Source: Planctomycetota bacterium (lineage in GTDB: Bacteria; Planctomycetota; UBA1135; GCA-002686595). Taken from it: a stretch of DNA of 64,000 bases. Location: NCBI GenBank assembly GCA_026692665.1, contig JAPLOF010000058.1, forward strand, positions 1-64,000, read 5' to 3'. The notes beneath the pieces are model-generated. The model was not told the DNA's origin. It did no database searches and was given only the letters and a program-made list of their open reading frames with translations. A program made the position numbers and the translations under genes. The first letter of the stretch is position 1, and the number at the start of each line of letters is the position of its first letter. Of the stretch, positions 37,263 to 45,896 are shown in pieces.

Positions 37263-38540
37263 CTACGACGACTTCCCGATTCGCTCGCGTCCGTCCATGT
37301 AGGGCCACAGCACCTTCGGCAAGCGCACGTTGCCGTCGCGGTCCTGGTGGTTCTCGATCAGCGCGATCAGCATGCGCACGCTCGCCGCCACGGTGTTGTT
37401 CAGCGTGTGGCAGACGCGAACCGTTCCCTGGGCGTCGCGATAGCGCAGATTCAACCGACGCGCCTGGTACTCGTGGAAGCGGCTCGCGCTGTGCGTCTCG
37501 CCGTAGCCCTTGCGCGAGGGCATCCAGGTCTCGATGTCGAACTTCTGGATCTGCGGAGCGCCCAGGTCGCCGCCGCACACGTTGACGATGCGGTACGGGA
37601 GTTCGAGCGCCTGCAGGACGTCCTCGGCGTTCCGCACGATGTCGTGGTGGTGCGCGAGGCTCACCGCGGGATCCGCGACGTCCAGCACGACCTGCTCCAC
37701 CTTCTGGAACTGGTGCACGCGGTACAGACCGCGCGTGTCCTTGCCGTAGGTTCCGGCTTCGCGGCGATAGCACGAGGACAGCGCCACGTACTTCCGCGGC
37801 AGGGACTTCACGTCCAGGATCTCGTCCTGGTGGTAGGCCGTGACGGGCACTTCGGCGGTGCCGACGAGAACGAGGTCGTCGCGTTCGTCGCAGCGGTAGG
37901 CCTGCTCCTCGCCGCCCGGGAAGTAGCCCGTGCCCACCATGACCTCGCGCCGCACGAGCGTGGGCACGGACATCGGCACGAAGCCCTTCTTGACCATGCG
38001 TTCGAGTGCGAAACGCATCACCGCGCCCTCGAGGAGCGACAGCTCGCCCTTCAGGAAGTAGTTGCGCGAGCCGGCGATGCGCGCACCGCGTTCGACGTCG
38101 ATCCAGTCGTGGAGCTCCCCCAGCGCGATGTGATCCCGGGGCTCGAAGTCGAACTTCCGCGGCTCGCCCCAGCGCTTGACCTCCACGTTCTCGCTGTCGT
38201 CGCGGCCCTCGGGGACCTCGGGCGCCGGAACGTTGGGCACGCGCAGCAGCATCTCCTGGAGCCGAGCCTGCAGGGCCGCGTGCTCCTTCTCGCTGTCCTG
38301 GAGCGACGCCTTCTCGCGCTTCTGCTCCTCGGCGAGCTTGGGACGGTCGGCCGCGGGCGCCTCGCCGATCTTCTTGCTGGCCGTCTTCTGGCGATTGCGC
38401 ATCTCGTCGATGGCGATGCCCATCTCGCGCACTTCCTTGTCGAGCACGAGGATCGCGTCGACGTCGCACGGGATGCGCTTCTTCGCCGCGCCGGCCTTCA
38501 CGGCCTCGGGTTCCGCGCGGATGTACTTGATGTCGAGCAA
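37263..38540 (-). CDS. serS: Seryl-tRNA synthetase
   Basis: The 425-residue class II synthetase charges tRNA-Ser (and tRNA-Sec where present) with serine. The N-terminal coiled coil (about 30-105) is rich in Lys/Glu and reaches 'LLRVPNVPAPEVPEGRDDSE'. Motif 2 includes 'SLPRKYVALSSCYRREAGTY' and motif 3 'KGYGETHSASRFHEYQARRL'. The TTG at 38540 gives MLDIKYIRAEPE, the usual SerRS opening, and lies seven bases after AAGGAG, a strong ribosome-binding site overlapping the stop of the upstream gene. That gene ends four bases upstream, so both are co-transcribed. Confidence 0.95.
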   Translation of the reverse strand: MLDIKYIRAEPEAVKAGAAKKRIPCDVDAILVLDKEVREMGIAIDEMRNRQKTASKKIGEAPAADRPKLAEEQKREKASLQDSEKEHAALQARLQEMLLRVPNVPAPEVPEGRDDSENVEVKRWGEPRKFDFEPRDHIALGELHDWIDVERGARIAGSRNYFLKGELSLLEGAVMRFALERMVKKGFVPMSVPTLVRREVMVGTGYFPGGEEQAYRCDERDDLVLVGTAEVPVTAYHQDEILDVKSLPRKYVALSSCYRREAGTYGKDTRGLYRVHQFQKVEQVVLDVADPAVSLAHHHDIVRNAEDVLQALELPYRIVNVCGGDLGAPQIQKFDIETWMPSRKGYGETHSASRFHEYQARRLNLRYRDAQGTVRVCHTLNNTVAASVRMLIALIENHQDRDGNVRLPKVLWPYMDGRERIGKSS

Positions 38541-38544
38541 CCCC

Positions 38545-40698
38545 TCACTCCTTCCAGGCCGATTCGACCTTGCCGAACAGCTTGTGCTTCTCGTCGACGA
38601 GTTGGATCTCGACGTCGCCCGCGCCCTTGGCGTCGAACTCCAGATCGAGCGGGAACCAGACGTCGAGCCAGCCCTGGTTCCCGCGCTTGTAGAGGCTCTC
38701 CTGGTCGGTGATCGCCGACAGCTTCCCGGCGGCCGTGCCCTTCTTGGAGCCCTTCTTGCGCCAGGAGACCTCCGGCCGCGGCACGCAGTTCCAAGCGCGC
38801 TCGTAGCGCTCCCCGCCGGAGCCCGTGACCACGACGCTCTGCCCGACGATCGTGACCTTGCCTGCGTCGTTCCGCGCGGTGAAGTCGAAACCATACGGGG
38901 CGCCGAGGGTCACGACCGTCGTCGCTCCGGCCCGGACGTCGTAGTTCCCCGAGGCTCGGCCCGGCAGGATCAGGGCCTTCACGAGCTGACTCTTCTTGCC
39001 CTTGCTGACCTCGCCATAGAAGAGCGAGTAGCGCCCAGCCGGCACCGCGAGGCCCTTCGCGCCACCTTCGACGAGGTCGAAGTACGCATCCTTGAGCTCG
39101 TTCGCGCCGCGGACGACGAGGCAATTCGGAGGGAGGCCCTTGACCTCGAGCTTGAGGATCCCGGTCTCGAGCTTCGCTGGAGTGGCGTGGACCTCCTTGC
39201 CCTTCGAGCCGGCCTCGAACTTCCACCACGAGCCGCCGACCTCCTGGTACTGGCTCCAGGGGCGGGCGCGCTTCGCGGCGCCGACGACGATCGAGTCCAT
39301 CTCGGGCTGGAAGGAACCGTTGGCGAGACCTCCGTAGCCGAAGGTCAGGATCTCGCTGCCGTACACCCCGTCCATCGAGTCGTCGATCAGGCGGATCGGC
39401 GTGCCGGCCAGGTTCCCCACCACGCTCGCCGCGGAGAGCGTGTAGATGGTCATCGAGGCGTCCGTGGACTGCAGGTTGACTCCGATGCCCTGGAACACGT
39501 CCTTCTCGATGCCCGTCACGGCGAAGAACGCCCACGGTCGCGCCGACTCGCCCTTGCCGATCTGGAGTCGGAAGGGCGTGAGCGTGCCCGTCAAGCCGAT
39601 CTTCTGGTCCGCGGGGCCGTCGCCCTTGCCGTCGAAATCGACGTCGAAGCGCAGGTCGCTCGACCCGAGCCGGTGCAGGACGGGGCTGTCGGCCCCCAGA
39701 CGATCGAACTTGCTCGTCGAGCCCTTGGCGGCGAGCGGCATCGGGTTCCAGAGGGCGTAGATCTCGTCGGCCTGATAGCAGGGCCTCACGAACGCATCGG
39801 GGCTCGCGAGGGCCTCGAACGTGAGCGCCACGGTGACCGGATTGCCGCCCTCGCTCGGCGGAGTGGCTGGGCCGGCGGGGACTTCGCCGCCCTTGCCGGC
39901 CTTGCCGCCCTTCTCGCCGCCCTTCTCGCCGCCCTTGTCCGGCCCGGCCGCGGGACCGTCCGGCTTGTCGTAGCCCTTCTTGGCCAGGTCCGCGCGGCGC
40001 TTCTCGGCCTCGGCGAAGCGCTCGTCCTTCAGCTCGAGTTGCCCGCGCAGTTCCGCGACGCGCGTCCAGTGGATCCAGGCCTTGTGCGGCTCCGCATCGG
40101 TGCCGCGCAGCGGTTCGTCGAGGCACATGGCCAGCGCGATGTGCGCCTCGGAGGCCGAGTAGAGGTCGCCTTCGGTCTCGAACGCGCCGGCGAGGAGGTC
40201 GAGCTCCTCGGCCGTCTGCACGAACATCAGGCCGTCCTTCTGATCGCGGTTCTGCTCGAGATCGTTCCAGGCCTGCGTGAGCCGCTTGCGCAGGTCCGTG
40301 CGCGTGCGGCGTTTCGCGTCGTCGAGGCTCTTCAGGTAGTCCGCGATCTTCGTCGGGTAGTTCGACTGGATGGCCGCGGCCCAGCCCTCGACGAGTCCGT
40401 CCCGGAGCGCCTTCTCGTTCGGGTCGTCGCGGTCGAGCAGGACCTCGGACAGGCGCAGGATCCAGGCGGCGGCCTGCGTGCTGTCGCCGTGGACGAGCGA
40501 CTCGAGCTCGGGTTTCTTGCCCGACGCGACCGCCTTCTTGAGCTTCTCCTTGAAGGCGACGTCGGTCAGGTCGAACGCCGGAACCGTCGAGGTCGGGGTC
40601 GCACGGCTCGGGGCCAGCCAACTCGTTGCAGCACGGCTTGGAAGCGCGGTGCCGGCCGACGCCAGGGCGGCCAGCGCGAGGAGAGGGGCGGATCGCAT
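38545..40698 (-). CDS. Exported hypothetical protein with helical and beta regions
   Basis: The 717-residue protein has a signal peptide (MRSAPLLALAALASAGTALP). Residues about 45-235 are alpha-helical and Glu/Lys/Leu-rich. A Gly/Lys/Glu linker (GGEKGGEKGGKAGKGG) separates this from a beta-rich half with a 'DVDFDGKGDGPADQKI' stretch and several Gly-Asp turns. I do not recognise a family. It is upstream of serS with its stop inside the serS ribosome-binding region. The gap to the gene at 40846 is 147 bp, so it may begin a transcript. Codon use is as in neighbouring genes. Confidence 0.75.
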   Translation of the reverse strand: MRSAPLLALAALASAGTALPSRAATSWLAPSRATPTSTVPAFDLTDVAFKEKLKKAVASGKKPELESLVHGDSTQAAAWILRLSEVLLDRDDPNEKALRDGLVEGWAAAIQSNYPTKIADYLKSLDDAKRRTRTDLRKRLTQAWNDLEQNRDQKDGLMFVQTAEELDLLAGAFETEGDLYSASEAHIALAMCLDEPLRGTDAEPHKAWIHWTRVAELRGQLELKDERFAEAEKRRADLAKKGYDKPDGPAAGPDKGGEKGGEKGGKAGKGGEVPAGPATPPSEGGNPVTVALTFEALASPDAFVRPCYQADEIYALWNPMPLAAKGSTSKFDRLGADSPVLHRLGSSDLRFDVDFDGKGDGPADQKIGLTGTLTPFRLQIGKGESARPWAFFAVTGIEKDVFQGIGVNLQSTDASMTIYTLSAASVVGNLAGTPIRLIDDSMDGVYGSEILTFGYGGLANGSFQPEMDSIVVGAAKRARPWSQYQEVGGSWWKFEAGSKGKEVHATPAKLETGILKLEVKGLPPNCLVVRGANELKDAYFDLVEGGAKGLAVPAGRYSLFYGEVSKGKKSQLVKALILPGRASGNYDVRAGATTVVTLGAPYGFDFTARNDAGKVTIVGQSVVVTGSGGERYERAWNCVPRPEVSWRKKGSKKGTAAGKLSAITDQESLYKRGNQGWLDVWFPLDLEFDAKGAGDVEIQLVDEKHKLFGKVESAWKE

Positions 40699-40845
40699 GG
40701 TCGCAGAGCCGCGCGGTGGGCTCGCGACCGACTCGGAGGAGCCGGTCGGGCAGGCGCGGAGCGCACGGAGTCTAGCGGTGCGCGGGAACCCGTTCCAACC
40801 GCCGTCGCGGCGCGCGACCCGCGACGCGCGGCGCCGGGATCCCGT

Positions 40846-42681
40846 TCAGCGGCCGGCGAGCCGCGCGAGTTGGGCCTCGATGTGTCGCACGCGCCCGGGT
40901 GCCCGCTCGCGCGCCCGATCGAGGGCGCTCGTCAGGCTCGCGCGGGCGGCCGCCGAGTCCCCGAGCGCCTCCTGGGCCAGGCCCAGGCCGAGCCAGGCCT
41001 CGACGTCGCGCGGACGAAGGCGCCGCGCCGACTCGAAGTCCAGGAGGGCCTCCCCGGCGCGCCCCTGGCGCAAGTGGACGTTGCCGAGCGTCGTGTGCAT
41101 GGTCGGGTCCTCCGGAGCCAGCTCGACGGCACGGCGCGCGCTCTGCTCGGCCTCGTCGAAGCGGCCGAGATTGCCCAGGATCGCCGCCAGGTTCATGTGC
41201 GGACGCGCGTAGCGCGGATCGGCCTCGATCGCGCGTCGGACGAGCGCCTCCCCTTCCGTTCCACGGCCGCGCTGCACGAGCAGGATCCCGAGGTTGTTGA
41301 GCGCCCGGGCGTGGTCCGGCTTCGCCCCGATCGCGGCCTCGTACTCCGATTGCGCGCCCACGAGGTCCCCGCGATTCTGCAGCACGAGTCCGCGATTCGT
41401 GTGCGCGATCCAGCTGCGGCGGTTCACCGCGAGGGTGTGCTCGAAGATCGAGTCCGTCGACCGCCAGTACGCCGACTGGGCGAAGGAGAGCGCGCAGAGA
41501 GCCAGCAGGCCGGCGCTCGCCGCGATCGCCGCCGCGCGCGCCGATCCCGCGGGCCAGGCGCGCGCCAGGAGGTACGCGGGACCGAGGAGCGCCAGATAGG
41601 CGTAGCGATCCGCGACCGTCGAGAGGTCCTGGTGGCCGAACGGGACGAGCCCGAGGACGGGCGCGAGCGCGGTCACGAAGAGCGCGAGCGGCACGAGGGC
41701 CTGACGACGGAGCGCGGGGACGGCCAGCAGCGCCGCGAGACCTGCACACGTCGCGACGAGGGTCCCATCGACGCCGTGCGCGAGCACGAGCGAGGGCCGG
41801 CGTCCGTAGTCGGGAGCGAGCTCAACCGGGGCGAAGAGCTTGCGCACGTAGAACTCGATCGCGTCCGCGGCGACGAGCGGGCGACCGAGCAGGGGCACGA
41901 TCTCGTGCACGCTCTCGTCCTGCTGGAGTCCCTTCGTGACCAGGAGGCACGCGACCGCCGCGACCATCCCGAACGCGAGCCGCGGCGCCGCGAAGCGCGT
42001 TCCCCGCCGCAGCACGGTGACCTCCAGCACGAGCGCCAAGGCCGGCACGACGACGGCCGAGGGTTTCGCCAGCAACGCGAGGATCAGGAGCAGGCCGGCG
42101 GCGAGATCGCGGCGCAGCCCGGGGCGAGCGCTCGCGTACGCACACAGCGCGCCCAGGCCGAACAGGGCCGCGAGCAGACCGCGCTGTTCGCTGATCCAGG
42201 CGACGGACTCGACCTGCAGCGGGTGCAGCGCGAAGAAGAGGCCCCCGAGCGCCGCGCCCAGCGGGCGGGCGCCGAGCCGCGCGAGGAGCAGCACCACGAG
42301 CGCCGCATTCGCGCCGTGGAGGAGGACCGAGACCGCATGGTAGACGCGCGGATCCGGCCCGTTCGTGACCCAGGCCTGGAGCCAGAAGAGCGTGTAGCTC
42401 GCCGGCACGTAGAGAGCCAGGAAGGGCGCGCGCCAGAAGCTCGCGAGCGACTCGAGCGTGGGTGGATCCAGTCGCGCGTTGGCGGAGACGTGCTGGTCGT
42501 CGTCCCAGACCAGGAACTCGAAGGCCGACGTGCGCGCGAAGACCACGATCGCCACGAGGGCGACGCAGAGCGCGAGCACGCGGACCCTTCCCCACGCAGG
42601 GGACGCGCTCGGAACGGACGCCGCGCCCCGCTCGGCACCCGCGCCACCGCGCGTCGGGCGGACGTCGGCGCGCGAAGCCAC
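40846..42681 (-). CDS. TMTC-like polytopic membrane protein with TPR repeats
   Basis: The 611-residue protein has about ten transmembrane helices in residues 30-410, with 'FEFLVWDDDQHVSANARLDP' between the first two. This acidic loop resembles the active-site loop of GT-C glycosyltransferases and the eukaryotic TMTC/bacterial TPR O-mannosyltransferase-like proteins. Residues about 430-600 form at least four TPR units ('ALNNLGILLVQRGRGTEGEA', 'DPRYARPHMNLAAILGNLGR', 'HTTLGNVHLRQGRAGEALL'). Glycosyl transfer is plausible but not shown. It begins 6 bp after the glyS stop and probably shares its transcript. Confidence 0.8.
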   Translation of the reverse strand: MASRADVRPTRGGAGAERGAASVPSASPAWGRVRVLALCVALVAIVVFARTSAFEFLVWDDDQHVSANARLDPPTLESLASFWRAPFLALYVPASYTLFWLQAWVTNGPDPRVYHAVSVLLHGANAALVVLLLARLGARPLGAALGGLFFALHPLQVESVAWISEQRGLLAALFGLGALCAYASARPGLRRDLAAGLLLILALLAKPSAVVVPALALVLEVTVLRRGTRFAAPRLAFGMVAAVACLLVTKGLQQDESVHEIVPLLGRPLVAADAIEFYVRKLFAPVELAPDYGRRPSLVLAHGVDGTLVATCAGLAALLAVPALRRQALVPLALFVTALAPVLGLVPFGHQDLSTVADRYAYLALLGPAYLLARAWPAGSARAAAIAASAGLLALCALSFAQSAYWRSTDSIFEHTLAVNRRSWIAHTNRGLVLQNRGDLVGAQSEYEAAIGAKPDHARALNNLGILLVQRGRGTEGEALVRRAIEADPRYARPHMNLAAILGNLGRFDEAEQSARRAVELAPEDPTMHTTLGNVHLRQGRAGEALLDFESARRLRPRDVEAWLGLGLAQEALGDSAAARASLTSALDRARERAPGRVRHIEAQLARLAGR

Positions 42682-42687
42682 GACGGA

Positions 42688-44052
42688 TCAGCCCTTCTTC
42701 ACGGGCCGCTTCCAGCCGCGGATCGCCTCCTGGAGGAACGGCACGAGCTCCGCGCGCTTCACGCGGTCCTGCAGCATCGTGTCGCGGTGGCGCACCGTGA
42801 CGGAGTCGTCCTTCATGGTGTCGCCGTCGATCGTCACGCAGAACGGCGTGCCGACCTCGTCGAGGCGCCGGTACCGCCGGCCGATCGCCGCGCTCTCGTC
42901 GTAGAACGTCGTGAGGCGCGCGCGGCGCAGCTCCGATTCGATCGCGTGCGCCTTCTCGGGCATGCCCTCCTTCTTCACGAGCGGCAGGACGCCGACCGTG
43001 ACCGGTGCGATCTCGGGGTGCAGGTGCAGCACGACGCGCTTCTCGCCCTCGACTTCCTCCTCGTCGTAGGCGTCGATCAGGAACGTCAGAGCGGTGCGAT
43101 CGACTCCGGCCGCGGGCTCGATGACCCACGGGAAGTACTTCTCCTTCGTCTCGGGATCGAAGTAGCGCAGGTCCTTGCCCGAGGCTTCCGAGTGGCGCTT
43201 CAGGTCGAAGTCGGTCCGGCAGGCGATGCCTTCGAGCTCGCCCCAGCCGAACGGGTACTCGTACTCGACGTCCGTGCAGCCCGTGGAGTAGTGCGCCAAC
43301 TCGTCCTTCGCGTGCTCGCGCATGCGCAGCTTCGTCGGGTCGATGCCGAAGTCCGTGTACCAGGAGTGACGCTCCTTGCGCCAATACTCGTACCACTGGT
43401 CGTTCTGCGCCGGCGGGATGAAGAACTCCATCTCGGCCTGCTCGAACTCGCGCGTGCGGAACACGAAGTTCCCGGGCGTGATCTCGTTGCGGAAGCTCTT
43501 GCCGATCTGCGCGATGCCGAAGGGCGGCGTCTGGCGCGAGCTCTCGAGCACGTTCTTGAAGTTCAGGAAGATCCCCTGCGCCGTCTCGGGTCGCAGGTAG
43601 GCGATCGAGCCGGCGCCCTCGACCGCGCCGACGTTCGTCTTGAACATCAGGTTGAACGCGCGCGCTTCGGTGAGCTCGCCGCCGCACTCGCCCGGCCGCT
43701 TGCTCGGACGCTCGGGGCAGGAGGCGTCCGCCAGCTTGTCGGCGCGGAAGCGCCCCTTGCACTTCTTGCAGTCCACCATCGGGTCGGTGAATCCCGCCAC
43801 GTGCCCCGACGTCTCCCACGTCTTCGGGTTCTGGATGATCGCCGAGTCCAGGCCGACCATGTCGTCGCGCAGCGTCACCATGCGCGTCCACCAGGCTTCC
43901 TTGACGCGCCGCTTGAGCTCGACGCCCAGCGGGCCGTAGTCGTAGGTGTTGCCGATCCCTCCGTAGATCTCGGAGGCCTGGAACACGAATCCGCGGCGCT
44001 TGCACAGCGACACGATCGTGTCCATGAAGCGCGTATCCTTGGGTTGCGTCAT
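42688..44052 (-). CDS. glyS: Glycyl-tRNA synthetase, alpha-2 type
   Basis: The 454-residue class II dimeric synthetase (also called GlyQS) resembles the Thermus/eukaryal type, not the alpha2-beta2 enzyme. The opening is 'MDTIVSLCKRRGFVFQASEI' and 'GIGNTYDYGPLGVELKRRV'. A zinc-type Cys set lies at 'VDCKKCKGRF' and CPERPSKRPGECGG. Motif 2 includes 'FGIAQIGKSFRNEITPGNF'; 'TYDYGPLG' and 'GVDRTALTFL' (motif 3) complete the core, followed by the anticodon domain. Start ATG 44052 is preferred over one 14 codons upstream. Confidence 0.95.
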   Translation of the reverse strand: MTQPKDTRFMDTIVSLCKRRGFVFQASEIYGGIGNTYDYGPLGVELKRRVKEAWWTRMVTLRDDMVGLDSAIIQNPKTWETSGHVAGFTDPMVDCKKCKGRFRADKLADASCPERPSKRPGECGGELTEARAFNLMFKTNVGAVEGAGSIAYLRPETAQGIFLNFKNVLESSRQTPPFGIAQIGKSFRNEITPGNFVFRTREFEQAEMEFFIPPAQNDQWYEYWRKERHSWYTDFGIDPTKLRMREHAKDELAHYSTGCTDVEYEYPFGWGELEGIACRTDFDLKRHSEASGKDLRYFDPETKEKYFPWVIEPAAGVDRTALTFLIDAYDEEEVEGEKRVVLHLHPEIAPVTVGVLPLVKKEGMPEKAHAIESELRRARLTTFYDESAAIGRRYRRLDEVGTPFCVTIDGDTMKDDSVTVRHRDTMLQDRVKRAELVPFLQEAIRGWKRPVKKG

Positions 44053-44152
44053 GGCGTGGGGGCCCGCACGCGCCGCAGGGTCCGGACTCTGCATCGCGGC
44101 GGCTGCGCAGGGCGCGGAAGGGTAGCGCGCGCGGGCGACGACCGCGACGGTG

Positions 44153-45877
44153 CTACTTGCCGGGGCTGCTGCGTTCGGCCTCGGCCGTCAGCTCCGCGGC
44201 GAGGCGCGCCAACTCCGCGAAGGGCCGATTGCGCGCGCGGATCACGCCTTGAGCGTCGACCAGGATCGTCGTGACCTGCTTCCGGTTGGCGTAGAGCGTC
44301 GTCACGTAGGGGTGGTTCTCGCCCTGCAGGAGACCGCAGCGCCAGTCGACCCCCGCCTGCTTGAGGGCCGATCCGACCGCGGCCACGGTCGCACGGCTCA
44401 TGCACAGTCCGACCAGATCGAAGGGCCGGCCCGCGAGGCTGGCCCTCAGGCCGGCTCGCTCGGCGACGCGGCCCGCGAACTCCGGGGCGTAGACGTCGAA
44501 CACGTCGATCATCAGGACGCGCCCGCGGTAGCCGGACAGGACCAGGTCGAGTCCTTCGAGGTCCAGGATGCCCCACTCGGCCGCGCGCGAATCCGGCAGC
44601 GTCGCCCCCGGCAGGACGAGGCGCAGGCCGGAGGCCTGGACGTTCGCCTTTTCGACGAGGCCGATCATGTCCTTGTGTTTCGCGACGATCGCGTCGAGGG
44701 CCGACAGCGCGCGCCCGAACTCGGCTTCGGAGCCGTCCAGGATGCGCGTCTGCGCCTCGATCCACAGCGCCTGCGCCCGGGATTCCGAGCTCTGGCACAG
44801 GTCGAGCACCGCCTGCGTGAAGGGCAGCGCCGCCAGCGCCGGGAGCTCCGGAGCCTGGGCGGTCACCGTGGTCAGGGTGCTCGGGATCCAGGGCGACTCG
44901 CCTCCGCCGACTCGCACGGCGAGTCCCAGGAGGCGCATGCGCAGGGGACCCCAATCCAGATCCCGCACCGGGTAGTGGAGCGCGAGATCGCGCGCCAGCG
45001 ACGAGAGGAGCAGCGCGGGTCCGAGCTTCTCCGCCTGCACGAAGCTCGGGTAGAGGTTCTCCATCCAGTCCTTCGCCGCGGGGAACTGCGTCGCGGCGAG
45101 GGGTTCGAAGCGCGCGCGGAAGGCGTGAAATGGAATCTGCGGCCAGTCCGTCGCGGGTCGGCCGGCCGCCTGCATCTCCGCGGCACGATCGACCCAGGTC
45201 CTCATCGCCGCCACGAGGTCGCGCTGCGCGGTCGTCTCGAGGATGTCCGCCGCCTCCCGAGCCGCGCGCGTCGCCGGGAACGCGAGCACGACCGAGAGCT
45301 GCAGCTCCGCCGCCCTGGCGAGCTGCGCCGGGTCGGTCGTACGCCCGCGGTCCGAGATCAGGAACGCCTGCTGGAACAGGGCGCGGCTCTGCACCTCGGG
45401 GTTCTTCGCTCCATCCGCGATGCGATCGAGGTGGAACAGGGCCTTGTCCATCCCGATGACGTTCGCCTGCGTCCACAGCGCCGTGATCGGGGCGAGCAGG
45501 GCCGTCTCCGACGCACAGCAGGCGAGGAGGGCGTCGAGCTCCCGCTCGATGATCGCGAGGCGCCGAGTCGGATCGGGGACGCCTTCCGCGATGTTCTCGC
45601 ACAACCACTCGCGGGCGCGCGTGCTGCCACCCTGCGCGACGGACTCCATGCGCGGCCAGAACGTGGACGCCGGGTGCGTCGTGGGCGCCGGGCCGCGTCC
45701 CCTTCCGGCTTCGAGGCGTGCCTGGTCGTACACCTGGAGCGCGCTCTTGTAGGAGCTCTCGGCCTCCGCGAAGGCGGGGTCGGCGGCCGCGTGCACGGTC
45801 TGCTCACGTTGCGGCGCATGGGGCCGCTGGACCGCGACCTGGACGGCCAGAAGTCCGGCGATGGAGAGTGCGATCAT
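44153..45877 (-). CDS. Exported protein with redox-dead thioredoxin-like domain
   Basis: The 574-residue protein starts with a short hydrophobic signal (MIALSIAGLLAVQVAVQ). Residues about 40-430 are alpha-helical without a recognised domain. The final 145 residues look like a TlpA/AhpC thioredoxin fold: 'PGATLPDSRAAEWGILDLEG', then 'RVLMIDVFDVYAPEFAGRVA' and 'VTTILVDAQGVIRARNRPF'. Where active members have WCxxC, this one has VYAPEF, so it lacks both redox cysteines. It is 19 bp downstream of the selenoprotein gene in the same operon. It may work as a partner or scaffold rather than an oxidoreductase. Confidence 0.75.
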   Translation of the reverse strand: MIALSIAGLLAVQVAVQRPHAPQREQTVHAAADPAFAEAESSYKSALQVYDQARLEAGRGRGPAPTTHPASTFWPRMESVAQGGSTRAREWLCENIAEGVPDPTRRLAIIERELDALLACCASETALLAPITALWTQANVIGMDKALFHLDRIADGAKNPEVQSRALFQQAFLISDRGRTTDPAQLARAAELQLSVVLAFPATRAAREAADILETTAQRDLVAAMRTWVDRAAEMQAAGRPATDWPQIPFHAFRARFEPLAATQFPAAKDWMENLYPSFVQAEKLGPALLLSSLARDLALHYPVRDLDWGPLRMRLLGLAVRVGGGESPWIPSTLTTVTAQAPELPALAALPFTQAVLDLCQSSESRAQALWIEAQTRILDGSEAEFGRALSALDAIVAKHKDMIGLVEKANVQASGLRLVLPGATLPDSRAAEWGILDLEGLDLVLSGYRGRVLMIDVFDVYAPEFAGRVAERAGLRASLAGRPFDLVGLCMSRATVAAVGSALKQAGVDWRCGLLQGENHPYVTTLYANRKQVTTILVDAQGVIRARNRPFAELARLAAELTAEAERSSPGK

Positions 45878-45896
45878 GCGTGGGATCCGGGGCGAG

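Noticed and set aside
38176..44274. A plus-strand ORF of about 2,030 codons antisense to serS, glyS and neighbours
   Set aside because: High-GC genomes create long open frames opposite real genes. It has no recognisable domain and is covered by well-supported genes on the other strand.
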